Assembly (NCBI GenBank): GCA_910587595.1
Contig: CAJULQ010000009.1
Location: 1 to 48,031 of the forward strand
Direction of reading: 5' to 3'
Length of the DNA stretch: 48,031 nucleotides
Source of the DNA: an uncultured Christensenellaceae bacterium
GTDB taxonomy: Bacteria; Bacillota; Clostridia; Christensenellales; Pumilibacteraceae
Shown here: positions 35,211 to 44,206 of the stretch, in pieces
Layout: each line of letters begins with the position of its first letter
Numbering within the stretch: the first letter of the stretch is position 1
Translations under genes and position numbers: made by a program
Notes under the pieces: model-generated
Databases searched by the model: none
What the model was told of the DNA's origin: nothing
Seen by the model: the letters and a program-made list of their open reading frames with translations, nothing else

Positions 35211-38200
35211 ATGATCGGAGCTTTACAAATCAATTTACGGTTTATGAAGTGGGAGCTGGTAATCGCGGCATTCCTGCTTTTGGTCGCCGTTTTTATAGCG
35301 TGTCGCAAAGGCGTAAAACGCGCGCTCGTCTTTTTGCTCATAACGGTGGCGGCGCTCGCGTTGGCGTTCGGCGTGAAATGCATGGTGTATTTGTCCGCCG
35401 ACGATCCCGCGGCGGCGGTGCGGTTGGGCGTTGCGTGGGGGCCTACCGTGGAGTTTGCGTATATCCTTTTTGTGTACACGCTGTTCGGCGTGTGGCGCGG
35501 GTTTCGCAAGAGCACGCTTTTATTGGTGCACGCCGTTTGCGCGGCGGCGGTGTGTTTGGGTCTGTTTTTCTTCTTCACGCGCAGCGCGGCGTTCGACCGC
35601 TTTTTATTGCAGACCGTAAACAAAGTGTTGGGCGGCGGCGGATTGCCCGCCAAGCTCGGCGTGAGCGAGGAATGCGCCACTTTGCGCGAAGTGTTTGCCG
35701 AGTGGATACCCTCCAAATTGAACTTCGGCACCGAAGTGTCTATTGTGCTACGCGAGAACGGCGCCTATCTGCAAACGTTGGCCGACATGGCCATGCGGGT
35801 GGTGTTTGCTTGGGTGTGTTATCTTTTGTATCTGTTTATCGTGTTCGTGCTGTATATCGTGTATCACGCGGCTTATTCCGAACGCAAATACAAACGGCGC
35901 AAAGAGATCGCCGTGCGCGAAAACCGCACCGACAGCCGCTATAAAAAGCACGCGCTGGCGGGCGGCATCGTGGGATTGGTGCGCGGCTTTGCGGCGGGCG
36001 TTTTGTCGCTGTCTTTGATGGGCGCTGTGCTTTTCATGGTGGCGGACGTGGGCAAAAACAAGATACGCGACCTTACGTTCGAAAACGAAAACATGGATTT
36101 TGCCTATTCGGCCATACAAGCGTTGGAGGAATACGGCGATCACGGCATTTTCCGCTTTCTCAACGGCTTGCGCGACGGCGACGATTCGCCCTATTATCTG
36201 TTTGCCGCCGATCTGATCTTTTCGGGGCGCTTGCAAGACGACGCCAACAACGTCAGCGGCAATATCAAGTTCCGCAAAGAGATTGCGGCCTATACGAAAT
36301 TTGCGCGGCGCACCGCCGACCTTATGTGGCAATACGGCAACGACGATCTGCGCGCCATGCTTTCGAATAAAACGGTAGATAACAAAAAAGACGCCGTTTT
36401 GAACGTGTTGCAAAACGCGCAATTTCAAACCGAATTCGAAAATCTGATCGACGAGTTCGAGGCGCAGACCTATCTCATCAACTTTGCGTTGGCGGGCGTC
36501 AATTCGCTGTTGTGCCATATCGACGAAACGCGGTTTGCCTCGTCTATGAGCGAGCGCACGCGCGAGTTGATGAAAGTTGTTTTTAAGGCGGGGCATTTAA
36601 GTGAAGTTATCCCCGACGAGCGCGACCAGCTCGCAAGCGGCAAAACGCAAGGCGCGCAACCGTATATCAACGTGGGGCAAGTGTTCAATAAAGAGGACGC
36701 CAAAGTGTTGTTCCGCATGGCCACCGCCTTTTTGGAGGCCGACAGCGGCGAGCAAAAGGACGACACGCTGGCATTGGTTCGCAAGCTGTTGCCCCAAATG
36801 GAGCAACTGTCGGTGCTTTCCGATGAACGCGCCGACAGCCTCAACGGCGTGTACGGGCGGCTGTATTGCTACGTGGCCAACGCCTATTTGAGCGGCGGGG
36901 AAGAAAACGGCGTATATTACCGCGATGTGGTGAACGCCAAGGTATCTTGGACGCAAGAGATCCGCTCGCTTGTAACGGTGGCCGAGGACGGCATCGACCT
37001 ATACGACGCGGTAAAAGCCGACCAAAGCGAATCGAACATGGACAAAGTGCTTTCGCTGTTCGACGAGAGCGCCCCCGACTACGCGCAAAAAACCGAAAAG
37101 TACGATCGCGTGGCGCAAACCGTTTCGGAAAGCAAACTGTTGGGGCAAGTGTTGCAAACAGACTATATAAACGGCAAACTGCGCGGCGTGTTTTCGTCGG
37201 TGAGCGAGAACATGTATATGCCCGCGAACGTCACCTACGAAAACACCGCCCAAAGCAAGGGCGAGTTGCATAACCTTTTATACGGTTTCAAACTGTTGGG
37301 GAGCGCCGAAAACAGAAAGCTGTTGCAAGCGGTCATCGACGCGGGTGACGACGTTGCGCTCGACGACGTGTTCGCATTGCTGGGCGGCGCCACCGAACAC
37401 GCCGACGCGTTCGGGCAAACGCTTTCCGATTATATGGTAAATTCGGCGTATTTGCGTTCGATGATCTCGGTGGTGATGATAGAAAAGAGCGGCGATGCTT
37501 TATACGTGCCCGATGTGGCGCTAGAGCAAGACGTGATGCACAACGCGGTGCCTTTTATTCGCAAAGACACGTTGGCGCAAATGTTCGAGGCGTGCAAAGA
37601 CGCCGAGGCGCGCAACGCCATTCGCGACTTTTTGCAAAGCGAGGAGCAAGAGGGGAGCACCGTGGCCGACGTGGCAACGCTTATCAAAAACGCCGCGGTG
37701 GCAAACGTGCTCGATATGGGCAACCCCATTATTGAAGGCAGCGTTGCATTGCAGTTGGGGCAAGCGTTGCAAGACAACGGTAAAATCACCGTGCCGCGCT
37801 CGCTGTATGTAGACGGCGGCATCGTGCCCGACGCATGGTTTACGCGGGGGAACGTGGCGGGCGAACTGCGCCGCATGGTGGCCGCGTTGCGATTAGACGA
37901 CGGCGGCGAGATCATCGACAAAATGCTGGAGGAAGGCTCGCTTACGCAAACCGACCTAAAAGCTTTGTTGCAAAAGTCGCCGTCTGCCGCCGACACGCTG
38001 CTATCGTCCGAGGTCATCTATTACACCGTTTCGCGGTCGGTAACGGACGGCAAAGTGCAACTGAGTAAAGCGGTGCTGGTGGTGCCCGCCACCGTGACAG
38101 AGCGGTTGCCCGACGACGGCAAGCTCATCAAAAAAGGCGAGCTGTCTGCCCTAATGGCGCTTTTGCAGTCGTTCGACATCACCCCGTCTATGACGGTGCG

Positions 38201-39299
38201 GCAAACGCTCAAAGAGATGGCCAACCACAAAGAACAGATCGGAAACAGCGATATCTTGTGTTCTTCGGTTGCGCACTATATCCTCACCGAACAAGAGGTG
38301 GCGAACAAGATATACGTGCCGATCGCGTACCGAAAGCCGAACGGCTACGCCACGCAAAAAGAGTGGCTGGAGCAAAGCGAAACGGCCGCGGTGCTGTGGC
38401 GGCGCGAAGTAACGGCGCTTGCCGTGGCCGCCGATCTGCTGTTCGATCTGGACAACGAGGAAAACGAACTGACGGTGCGCAGCGAGCGACTGCGGCAGAT
38501 AGAGCAAAACGGCCAGATCGACACCGTGCTTTCTTCGGCGTTGTTGGTGGGTACCATGTCGGACAGCGTGTTGAAAAACGAAACGCTTGTCGTGCCGCAC
38601 ACCGTGCTGGCCGATAACGACTTGATCGCCATGGCCGAGTTGCGCGCGTTGATCGGCGCCTTTACCGCGTACACCGCATTCATGGGGCAAGACGGCGACA
38701 TCGAACAGTGGAATCCCGATTGGAAAGTGCCCGACGGCGAAACGGCCGCTGCGATCGTGCACAGCGCCGTGATCCGCGCCACCTTGACCGTGGAGATCCG
38801 ATCGGTGAACAAAACGAACGGCAACGCAGACGTGCACGTGTTGGTATCCAACACCGAAACGGCCACGTGGGTGCGCAAGACGGCGGACGAAACAACGAAC
38901 GGCAACTACGAATTGAGCGCGTACGGCAACATAACGGTGTTGCAGGAGGAGCAAATGCTTGCCATGTTCACGGCGTTACGCGCCGTTTACCAGCAAGGGG
39001 AGAGCACGTTCGTGATCCCCGAAGTGGACCGAGAAATGTTGCTTGCGCTCGCGGCCGACCGCGATAACGCGGCCGCGTTCGCCGCTTGCGACGCGCTCCG
39101 TTGGCGTATCGGCAAAGAACTCGACCGCATGGCGGCGTTGTTGCCGCCCACCCATTCGTTGGTGCAAACGGTGAACGCGAGCAAAGAAGAGGGACTTTGG
39201 CTGACACTGTCGAACACCGACGAAACGCTGACGGAAAACGTGTTGGCGGCCGATAAATTAGACGATTGCTTGGACGCGTTGCAAGAATTTACGATCTGA
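35211..39299 (+). CDS. Large membrane protein with CvpA-like N-terminus and about 1080-residue unknown domain
   Basis: A 1362-residue protein. The first 280 residues hold about six helices (15-31, 38-60, 80-95, 103-123, 192-219, 250-280), ending in GGIVGLVRGFAAGVLSLSL, which looks like the glycine-rich repeat of CvpA/colicin V production-type proteins. Residues about 285-1362 are a long mostly helical soluble region with repeated short blocks such as ALYVPDVALEQ, ITVPRSLYVDGG, KIYVPIAYRK and TLVVPHTVLADNDL, each near a VIYYTVS- or YMVNSAYL-like segment. These suggest a degenerate internal repeat of about 100 residues. I recognise no known domain there. AGAGGAA lies upstream of the ATG. It is the last gene of the operon, followed by hairpins. 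Confidence 0.6.
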   Translation: MIGALQINLRFMKWELVIAAFLLLVAVFIACRKGVKRALVFLLITVAALALAFGVKCMVYLSADDPAAAVRLGVAWGPTVEFAYILFVYTLFGVWRGFRKSTLLLVHAVCAAAVCLGLFFFFTRSAAFDRFLLQTVNKVLGGGGLPAKLGVSEECATLREVFAEWIPSKLNFGTEVSIVLRENGAYLQTLADMAMRVVFAWVCYLLYLFIVFVLYIVYHAAYSERKYKRRKEIAVRENRTDSRYKKHALAGGIVGLVRGFAAGVLSLSLMGAVLFMVADVGKNKIRDLTFENENMDFAYSAIQALEEYGDHGIFRFLNGLRDGDDSPYYLFAADLIFSGRLQDDANNVSGNIKFRKEIAAYTKFARRTADLMWQYGNDDLRAMLSNKTVDNKKDAVLNVLQNAQFQTEFENLIDEFEAQTYLINFALAGVNSLLCHIDETRFASSMSERTRELMKVVFKAGHLSEVIPDERDQLASGKTQGAQPYINVGQVFNKEDAKVLFRMATAFLEADSGEQKDDTLALVRKLLPQMEQLSVLSDERADSLNGVYGRLYCYVANAYLSGGEENGVYYRDVVNAKVSWTQEIRSLVTVAEDGIDLYDAVKADQSESNMDKVLSLFDESAPDYAQKTEKYDRVAQTVSESKLLGQVLQTDYINGKLRGVFSSVSENMYMPANVTYENTAQSKGELHNLLYGFKLLGSAENRKLLQAVIDAGDDVALDDVFALLGGATEHADAFGQTLSDYMVNSAYLRSMISVVMIEKSGDALYVPDVALEQDVMHNAVPFIRKDTLAQMFEACKDAEARNAIRDFLQSEEQEGSTVADVATLIKNAAVANVLDMGNPIIEGSVALQLGQALQDNGKITVPRSLYVDGGIVPDAWFTRGNVAGELRRMVAALRLDDGGEIIDKMLEEGSLTQTDLKALLQKSPSAADTLLSSEVIYYTVSRSVTDGKVQLSKAVLVVPATVTERLPDDGKLIKKGELSALMALLQSFDITPSMTVRQTLKEMANHKEQIGNSDILCSSVAHYILTEQEVANKIYVPIAYRKPNGYATQKEWLEQSETAAVLWRREVTALAVAADLLFDLDNEENELTVRSERLRQIEQNGQIDTVLSSALLVGTMSDSVLKNETLVVPHTVLADNDLIAMAELRALIGAFTAYTAFMGQDGDIEQWNPDWKVPDGETAAAIVHSAVIRATLTVEIRSVNKTNGNADVHVLVSNTETATWVRKTADETTNGNYELSAYGNITVLQEEQMLAMFTALRAVYQQGESTFVIPEVDREMLLALAADRDNAAAFAACDALRWRIGKELDRMAALLPPTHSLVQTVNASKEEGLWLTLSNTDETLTENVLAADKLDDCLDALQEFTI

Positions 39300-39358
39300 C
39301 GGCGCGATCGCCGTAAAAAAGAAAAACGTCTTTTTCGAAAAGGGAAAGGCGTTTTTGT
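39299..39358 (+). terminator. Terminator-like hairpins closing the large operon
   Basis: ACGGCG-CGAT-CGCCGT (39299-39314) forms a hairpin just at the stop codon. A second, A/T-rich structure pairs AAAAACG (39322-39328) with CGTTTTT (39350-39356), whose right arm supplies the T-run. Together they are a plausible but not perfect transcription stop. Confidence 0.5.
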
Positions 39359-39367
39359 ATAGGCGCA

Positions 39368-39397
39368 ACATATTTTTTGCGGGACGGGTGCACACTA
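39368..39397 (+). promoter_or_regulatory. Possible sigma-G-like promoter before the germination operon
   Basis: ACATA (39368-39372), 18 bases, CACACTA (39391-39397) roughly match the sigma-G pattern (gMATR, about 18 bases, CATnMTA), with one mismatch in each box. It is just upstream of the gerA start. Germination operons are sigma-G dependent in Bacillus, which fits, but the short consensus makes chance matches easy. Confidence 0.28.
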
Positions 39398-39402
39398 CCC
39401 GT

Positions 39403-40830
39403 ATGAAAAGAGCGCAAGACATATTGCAATCGTTTGAAAAGCCCGACACGGTGTTTCGGCGCGATTTCACGGTGGGCAAACAAAAAGGGATCATGCTGTT
39501 TCATCCCGACATGACGGAGGCAATGGTGTTGCGTTCGGTGTTGCGGGCGTGCACGCAAGCCGAAAAGGGCGCCGATCTAATTAAACTGCTCGAAAGCATC
39601 TTGCCGGTGAGCGAGGCGGAGATCTCGCCCGACACAAAAGCGGCGGCGGCCGTTTTAGACGGCGATGCGGTGCTGTTTTTAGACGGCGTGCCAAACTGTA
39701 TCGTGGTAAACGCCCGCTGTTGGGAAAAGCGCGCCGTGACCGAGCCGCCCACCGAAACGGTGGTGCGCGGGCCGCGCGAAGGATTTATCGAAGATTTCAA
39801 AACCAATATAACGCTCATAGAAAAGCGTTTGCGCTCCAAAAATTTGGCGGTGGAAAAGTTCAAAGTGGGGCGGGAGAGCAACACGGCCGTGGCGGTGCTG
39901 TATTTGGGAAACATCGTAAAAAAAGAGTTGGTAAACGAGGTGATCTCCCGCATTAAAAGTTTGGATATAGACGCGCTGAGCGACAGCCACTATTTGGTGC
40001 CTTGTTTGGAAGAGCGCCCGCATTCCGTGTTCCCGCAAGTGGGCACGGCGGAAAAGCCGGACGTGGTGGCGTCTAAACTGCTCGAAGGGCGTGTGGCCGT
40101 GATCGTGGACGGCTCGCCTATTGCGCTCACCGTTCCGTACCTCTTGATAGAAGATTTTCATTCGGGCGAAGATTACTACGAACGCAGCAGTTTTGCCACG
40201 TTCTTGCGCGTGTTGCGCTTGATTGCGTTGGCGTTGGCTATCTTTTTGCCGGGACTTTACGTGGCCGACCTTACCTATCATTACGAGGTGGTGCCGCTCA
40301 AATTGCTTATCACCGTGTTGAACGCGCTGAAAGGCATACCGTTACCGCCCATGTGGGAAATTTTATTTATACTGCTGTTATTCGAGATCATTCGGGAGGC
40401 AAGCGTGCGCATGCCCAAAAGCGTGGGCATGGCTATGAGTATCGTGGGCGCGTTGGTGCTGGGCGACACCGCCGTGAAAGCGGGCATCATCTCGTCGCCC
40501 GGCGTGATGATCATTGCGCTTTCGAGTATTGCGCTGTATACCGCGCCCTCGCTTGTGGGCACCACGGGGCTTTTGCGCATGCTGTTCACCGTGGTGGGCG
40601 GCTTGGGCGGCCTATACGGATTGATCTTGGCAAGCGTTGCTTTGGTGCACTATCTTTGTTCGCTCAACAGCTTGGGCACACCCAGCTTGGCGCCTTTTGC
40701 GCCGCTTGTTACGAGCGATCTCAAAGACGGCGTGGTGCGTGCGCCGCTGTATGCCATGAAATCCCGCCCGCAGTCTATCGGCACGCCCAACAAAAGGAGA
40801 ATACAATGGTCGCAACCGAACGAAGAATAA
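39403..40830 (+). CDS. Spore germination protein, GerA (GerAA/SpoVAF) family
   Basis: A subunit of a germinant receptor in the inner spore membrane, about 475 residues from this start. The N-terminal soluble half has FTVGKQKGIMLFH and IEDFKTNITLIEKRLRSKNLAVE, typical of GerA. The C-terminal half has about five membrane helices with the proline-containing LPGLYVADLTYHYEVVP segment and ends in TPSLAPFAPL and LKDGVVRAPLYAMKSRP, also typical. ATG 39403 is chosen because the protein then begins like the family. It has no good Shine-Dalgarno, and an ACGGGT/ACCCGT hairpin abuts it. An upstream ATG at 39355 is possible. It forms an operon with gerB-like and gerC-like genes, overlapping the next by 25 bases. 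Confidence 0.88.
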   Translation: MKRAQDILQSFEKPDTVFRRDFTVGKQKGIMLFHPDMTEAMVLRSVLRACTQAEKGADLIKLLESILPVSEAEISPDTKAAAAVLDGDAVLFLDGVPNCIVVNARCWEKRAVTEPPTETVVRGPREGFIEDFKTNITLIEKRLRSKNLAVEKFKVGRESNTAVAVLYLGNIVKKELVNEVISRIKSLDIDALSDSHYLVPCLEERPHSVFPQVGTAEKPDVVASKLLEGRVAVIVDGSPIALTVPYLLIEDFHSGEDYYERSSFATFLRVLRLIALALAIFLPGLYVADLTYHYEVVPLKLLITVLNALKGIPLPPMWEILFILLLFEIIREASVRMPKSVGMAMSIVGALVLGDTAVKAGIISSPGVMIIALSSIALYTAPSLVGTTGLLRMLFTVVGGLGGLYGLILASVALVHYLCSLNSLGTPSLAPFAPLVTSDLKDGVVRAPLYAMKSRPQSIGTPNKRRIQWSQPNEE

Positions 40831-41987
40831 GCACGGCGCAACTTTTTACCGTCGTGTTCATATTGGGCATGAGCCTTAAAATGCTCATGTTGCCCGTGCT
40901 GATGCTCAAAGCGGTGGGCAGAGATTCCGTTTTGGGCATGGCCGTGGTGCTTGGCAGTGAATTTATATGCTTGGCGGCCATGATCGCCGCCGTGGTGCTG
41001 TCGCCCCAAAAAAGCTTTACCGAGCTGTTAGAGCAGTGCGTGGGGAAGATCGCGGCCAAGATCGTATTTTGCCTTCTTGCGCTCTTCTTTTTTTGCAAAC
41101 TGCTTTTGTTAAGCGGCGAAGTGCGCATTTTCTTTTCCGAGAACTTGTTCGGGGAAAGTCCGTGGTCGTTGTATTCGTTGCCCTTTTTCGGCATTTGCGT
41201 GGTGATGGGCATGGGCTCGTTGCGTACATTGGGACGGAGCGTGCAATTTTTGTTTCCCTTTATCGTGGGCGCCACGGTGGTGATGTTCGCTCTTATCGGC
41301 ACGGGCGTGGAGTTCAGCGAAGTATTGCCCATCGGCGAATTCGGGTGGCGCAATGTGTCGCGCGCCGCCTATCGGCACGCCATGTGGTACGGCGACCATT
41401 CGGTGCTCATCGTGTGTTTGGGGGCGGTGAAACGCACCAAAAAAACGGCTGCGATCACGGCGGTAGCGGGCGTGCTGTCCGCTTGCGTGGTGTTGTTTTT
41501 TATGTTCGGCCTTACCGCCACGTTTTCCAACGTGTGCTATTTGATTCGCTACGGGCAGAACGTAACGGGCATGTCGCACTATGCTTTGGGCAACGTGATG
41601 CAAGGGCGTTTCGATCTCATGCTGTTTTGCGTGTGGATGTTTTCCGTCTTTCTCAAAGCGGGGTTTTTCATGTACGCGGTGGTGTTTTTCGTGCGCGCCG
41701 TGGTGCCGGTGAACAACGCTTGGCCCTCTTTGATAACGGGCGCGCTGTTATACGGTATCACGCTGATGATCACGTCGGCCACGGGGCTGCACACGTTCAT
41801 GATCCGCTATGCCGCCGCGCCGGCGCTTGCGTTTCAGTTTGCCGTGCCCGCCGTGATGCTATTGGTGGCTTTGGCGGGGCGAAGCAAACAAAAGCGAAAA
41901 GAAAACGCGCAACCGCACGTTGCGGCAAAAGACCAAAGCGCCCCGACCAAATCGGAAACGCAAGGAGCAAACCATGAAACGGAGTAA
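40806..41987 (+). CDS. Spore germination permease, GerB (GerAB) family
   Basis: A 393-residue polytopic protein of the amino acid/polyamine/organocation (APC) superfamily, the B subunit of GerA-type germinant receptors, thought to bind the germinant. The first helix ISTAQLFTVVFILGMSLKM is characteristic of the family start, and about ten helices follow. The start ATG 40806 has AAGGAG 6 bases upstream and lies inside the end of the GerA gene. The open frame further upstream belongs to the overlap and is not coding. The C-terminal 25 residues are polar (KQKRKENAQPHVAAK). It overlaps gerC by 14 bases, so the three subunits are translationally coupled. Confidence 0.88.
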   Translation: MVATERRISTAQLFTVVFILGMSLKMLMLPVLMLKAVGRDSVLGMAVVLGSEFICLAAMIAAVVLSPQKSFTELLEQCVGKIAAKIVFCLLALFFFCKLLLLSGEVRIFFSENLFGESPWSLYSLPFFGICVVMGMGSLRTLGRSVQFLFPFIVGATVVMFALIGTGVEFSEVLPIGEFGWRNVSRAAYRHAMWYGDHSVLIVCLGAVKRTKKTAAITAVAGVLSACVVLFFMFGLTATFSNVCYLIRYGQNVTGMSHYALGNVMQGRFDLMLFCVWMFSVFLKAGFFMYAVVFFVRAVVPVNNAWPSLITGALLYGITLMITSATGLHTFMIRYAAAPALAFQFAVPAVMLLVALAGRSKQKRKENAQPHVAAKDQSAPTKSETQGANHETE

Positions 41988-43383
41988 AAAAATACTGATC
42001 TATAAGATCTGTTGCGTTGCGTTCGGCGCCATTTTGTTGTTTGTGCCCCAGCGCGGCACGCCCTATGCCGATATTCGCGTGTTGGCCACGGTTCTCGGCG
42101 TAGACGGCACGGACGGCAACGTGACGGTGTCGGCGCAGTTGGCCGTGCCGGTGGCGCAAGGCAGCGACGGCAAGGCGAGCACGGTGGCCAAAGCCACGGG
42201 CGGCAGTATCGGCGAGGCATTGGAAAATTTGGAGATAGGCCTTGGGCGGCGTATCGACTTCGGGCATCTTTCCACCGTGGCCATCGGGCAAGACGTGTTG
42301 TTGCAAGATCTGCGGCTCTTTACGGGCTACTTGATGTCGTCGGGCAAAGCGGGGCCGGGCACGTATTTGGTGCACTGTCCGCAAAGCACCGCCGCCGACT
42401 TTTTGAACGGCGCGCAAGACATGGGGGAAAGCTCGGATGCCGAATTAGACAGCTTTATCGCTTTCAGTAAAAACGGCAACCATGTTTCCACCACCACGTT
42501 GTTGCGCTTTTTGCAAGCGCTCAATTCCACCTCGCACGCCACCTATTTGCCTTGCGTGGCGCTCGAAAACGAAAGCGCGCAAAACAGCGGCGTAACGGGC
42601 GCGGGCGAGGGCAACGGCATGAAAAACGAACAGCGGCAAGAGATCAACGACCGCCAACAAGAGCAGTCTGCGGAAAAAGAAGGGCAAGAGAATAAACAGC
42701 AAGGGAACAAGCAACAAGACAAGCAAGACCAGAACGAAAAACAAGAAGAGGGCAAACAGCAAGAGAAGGGATCGAGCGGCGGACAGTCGAAAGGCGGCGA
42801 AAAGGGCGGACAATCGCAGAACGACCAAAAACAGAGCGGCGGACAAAGCGGCGGGCAAGACGGCCACCAAAAGAAAAGATTGGTAGCCGCCAACCAAGTG
42901 GCGGTATACGGCGGCGAGACGCCCGAGGCGCTCGTGCTCGACCCTATGGTGACGCGGGGCGTTGTATGGCAAGACAAACATTCCGATTTCGGCTTGGTGG
43001 AACTGCGCAACATGCAAATGAACGGCACGGATATCGCTTCGGTGTCGGCGCGGCTGATGGGCAAAAAAGTGCGGGTGTCGGCCGACGTGAAAAACGGCGA
43101 AAACGTGTTGAATTACACCATAAAACTCAAGCTGCGGTTAGACGATTCGCAAATTTGCGGCAACCCGCTGTTTTACACGCAATGGAAAAACGCCCTCGAA
43201 AAAGCATACGAGAGCGAAGTGCGGGAAAACGTGTTGCGTACCGTGCAAGCGTGCAAAGAACATAACGTAGACTTTTTGGGCTTTCGGGAGTATTTCCACA
43301 AGTTCAGCAAAAAAGGGTTTAAGTCTTTCGATTTAAGCACGCTCGTAGTGCACGTGCACGTAAAAGCGGATATTATCACGTAA
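41974..43383 (+). CDS. Spore germination protein, Ger(x)C family, with Gln/Lys/Gly-rich insert
   Basis: C subunit of the germinant receptor, 469 residues from ATG 41974 (GGAG upstream). The N-terminal domain has LATVLGVDG, LGRRIDFGHLSTVAIGQDVL and YLVHCPQSTAADFL, and the C-terminal domain has YESEVRENVLRTVQACKEHNVDFLGFREYFHKF, both typical of GerAC. Two points are odd. First, the usual lipoprotein Cys (LxGCWD) is absent: the hydrophobic start ends FVPQRGTPYADIRV, with only CysCys at 13-14, so lipid anchoring may be lost. Second, residues about 212-301 are low complexity, rich in Gln, Lys, Glu and Gly, and interrupt the two halves. The last gene of the operon, it converges on ktrA. Confidence 0.78.
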   Translation: MKRSKKILIYKICCVAFGAILLFVPQRGTPYADIRVLATVLGVDGTDGNVTVSAQLAVPVAQGSDGKASTVAKATGGSIGEALENLEIGLGRRIDFGHLSTVAIGQDVLLQDLRLFTGYLMSSGKAGPGTYLVHCPQSTAADFLNGAQDMGESSDAELDSFIAFSKNGNHVSTTTLLRFLQALNSTSHATYLPCVALENESAQNSGVTGAGEGNGMKNEQRQEINDRQQEQSAEKEGQENKQQGNKQQDKQDQNEKQEEGKQQEKGSSGGQSKGGEKGGQSQNDQKQSGGQSGGQDGHQKKRLVAANQVAVYGGETPEALVLDPMVTRGVVWQDKHSDFGLVELRNMQMNGTDIASVSARLMGKKVRVSADVKNGENVLNYTIKLKLRLDDSQICGNPLFYTQWKNALEKAYESEVRENVLRTVQACKEHNVDFLGFREYFHKFSKKGFKSFDLSTLVVHVHVKADIIT

Positions 43384-43463
43384 ACGCGTTAAAGGTTTAT
43401 TTTGTGATTTACTGTGCCGATGACCCTATGCGCGTAAAAACGGACGGCATGGAAAAGCGCCCG

Positions 43464-44162
43464 TTAAAAGTGTTCGTTGTCGTCCAACACCCGTTCGGTG
43501 GCTTTGTTGCTCAGTCGTTTGGTGTCGGTGTAGGTGCCGGCGATCACCAAGATATCTTCGGGCAACAGTTCGCATTGCGCGTCGGGCGTTACGATAATGT
43601 CTTTGCCGCGCTTTATGAGCACAATGGTAACTTTTTCGGTGTTGCGCAAATTAAGTTGCGCCGGCGTTTTGTGTTGCCACTTGGCGGGCGTTTTGATCTC
43701 CACCATGCGGAAATCGTCGGAAAGCGACATGATCTCTATCATGTTGGGTTTTACGAGGTTGGCGGCCAACTTGGCGCCCATTTCCTCTTCGGGCACCAAT
43801 ACGATGTCGGCGCCTATCTTTTTGAGCACGTGGCGGTGCCGTTCGTTTTGCGCTTTGGCGATCACTTGGGGCACGCCCAATTGCTTGCACGTCAGCGTGA
43901 TGAATATGCTCGATTCGATGTCGCCCGCAATGCAGACCACCACCACGTCGAGGTTGCGAATGCCTATCTTTTCGAGCACCGCTTCGTCGGTGGCGTCTAC
44001 GCAAACGGCTTGCGTGCAATACGGCTCTATGTCGTTCACTCTGTCTTGGTCGCTGTCTATCGCCAATACGTCGGCGCCCTCGGCGTGCAGTCCGCGCACC
44101 AACGCGGTGCCGAACCGTCCCAATCCGATCACGGCGTATTGTTTTTTCATGATTTTTGCCAT
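43464..44162 (-). CDS. Potassium uptake regulatory subunit (KtrA/TrkA, RCK domain)
   Basis: A cytoplasmic gating ring subunit for a KtrB/TrkH channel, 232 residues. The RCK N domain carries the Rossmann nucleotide site AVIGLGRFGTALVRGL (Gly13, Gly15, Gly18) with an acidic Asp36 after strand 2. The RCK C domain (about 140-215) has EIKTPAKWQHKTPAQLNLR and VTIVLIKRG. Such subunits bind ATP/ADP or c-di-AMP. ATG 44162 has AGAGG 7 bases upstream; a longer open frame upstream overlaps the ktrB end and is not supported. It is the last gene of the minus-strand operon. Confidence 0.9.
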   Translation of the reverse strand: MAKIMKKQYAVIGLGRFGTALVRGLHAEGADVLAIDSDQDRVNDIEPYCTQAVCVDATDEAVLEKIGIRNLDVVVVCIAGDIESSIFITLTCKQLGVPQVIAKAQNERHRHVLKKIGADIVLVPEEEMGAKLAANLVKPNMIEIMSLSDDFRMVEIKTPAKWQHKTPAQLNLRNTEKVTIVLIKRGKDIIVTPDAQCELLPEDILVIAGTYTDTKRLSNKATERVLDDNEHF

Positions 44163-44206
44163 AACGTTTCCTCTCTGCTTTTTTCGTAGCGATTGTATTT
44201 GCGCGG

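Noticed and set aside
43384..43463. A terminator between the converging gerC and ktrA genes
   Set aside because: No hairpin followed by a T-run could be found on either strand in this 80-base gap.
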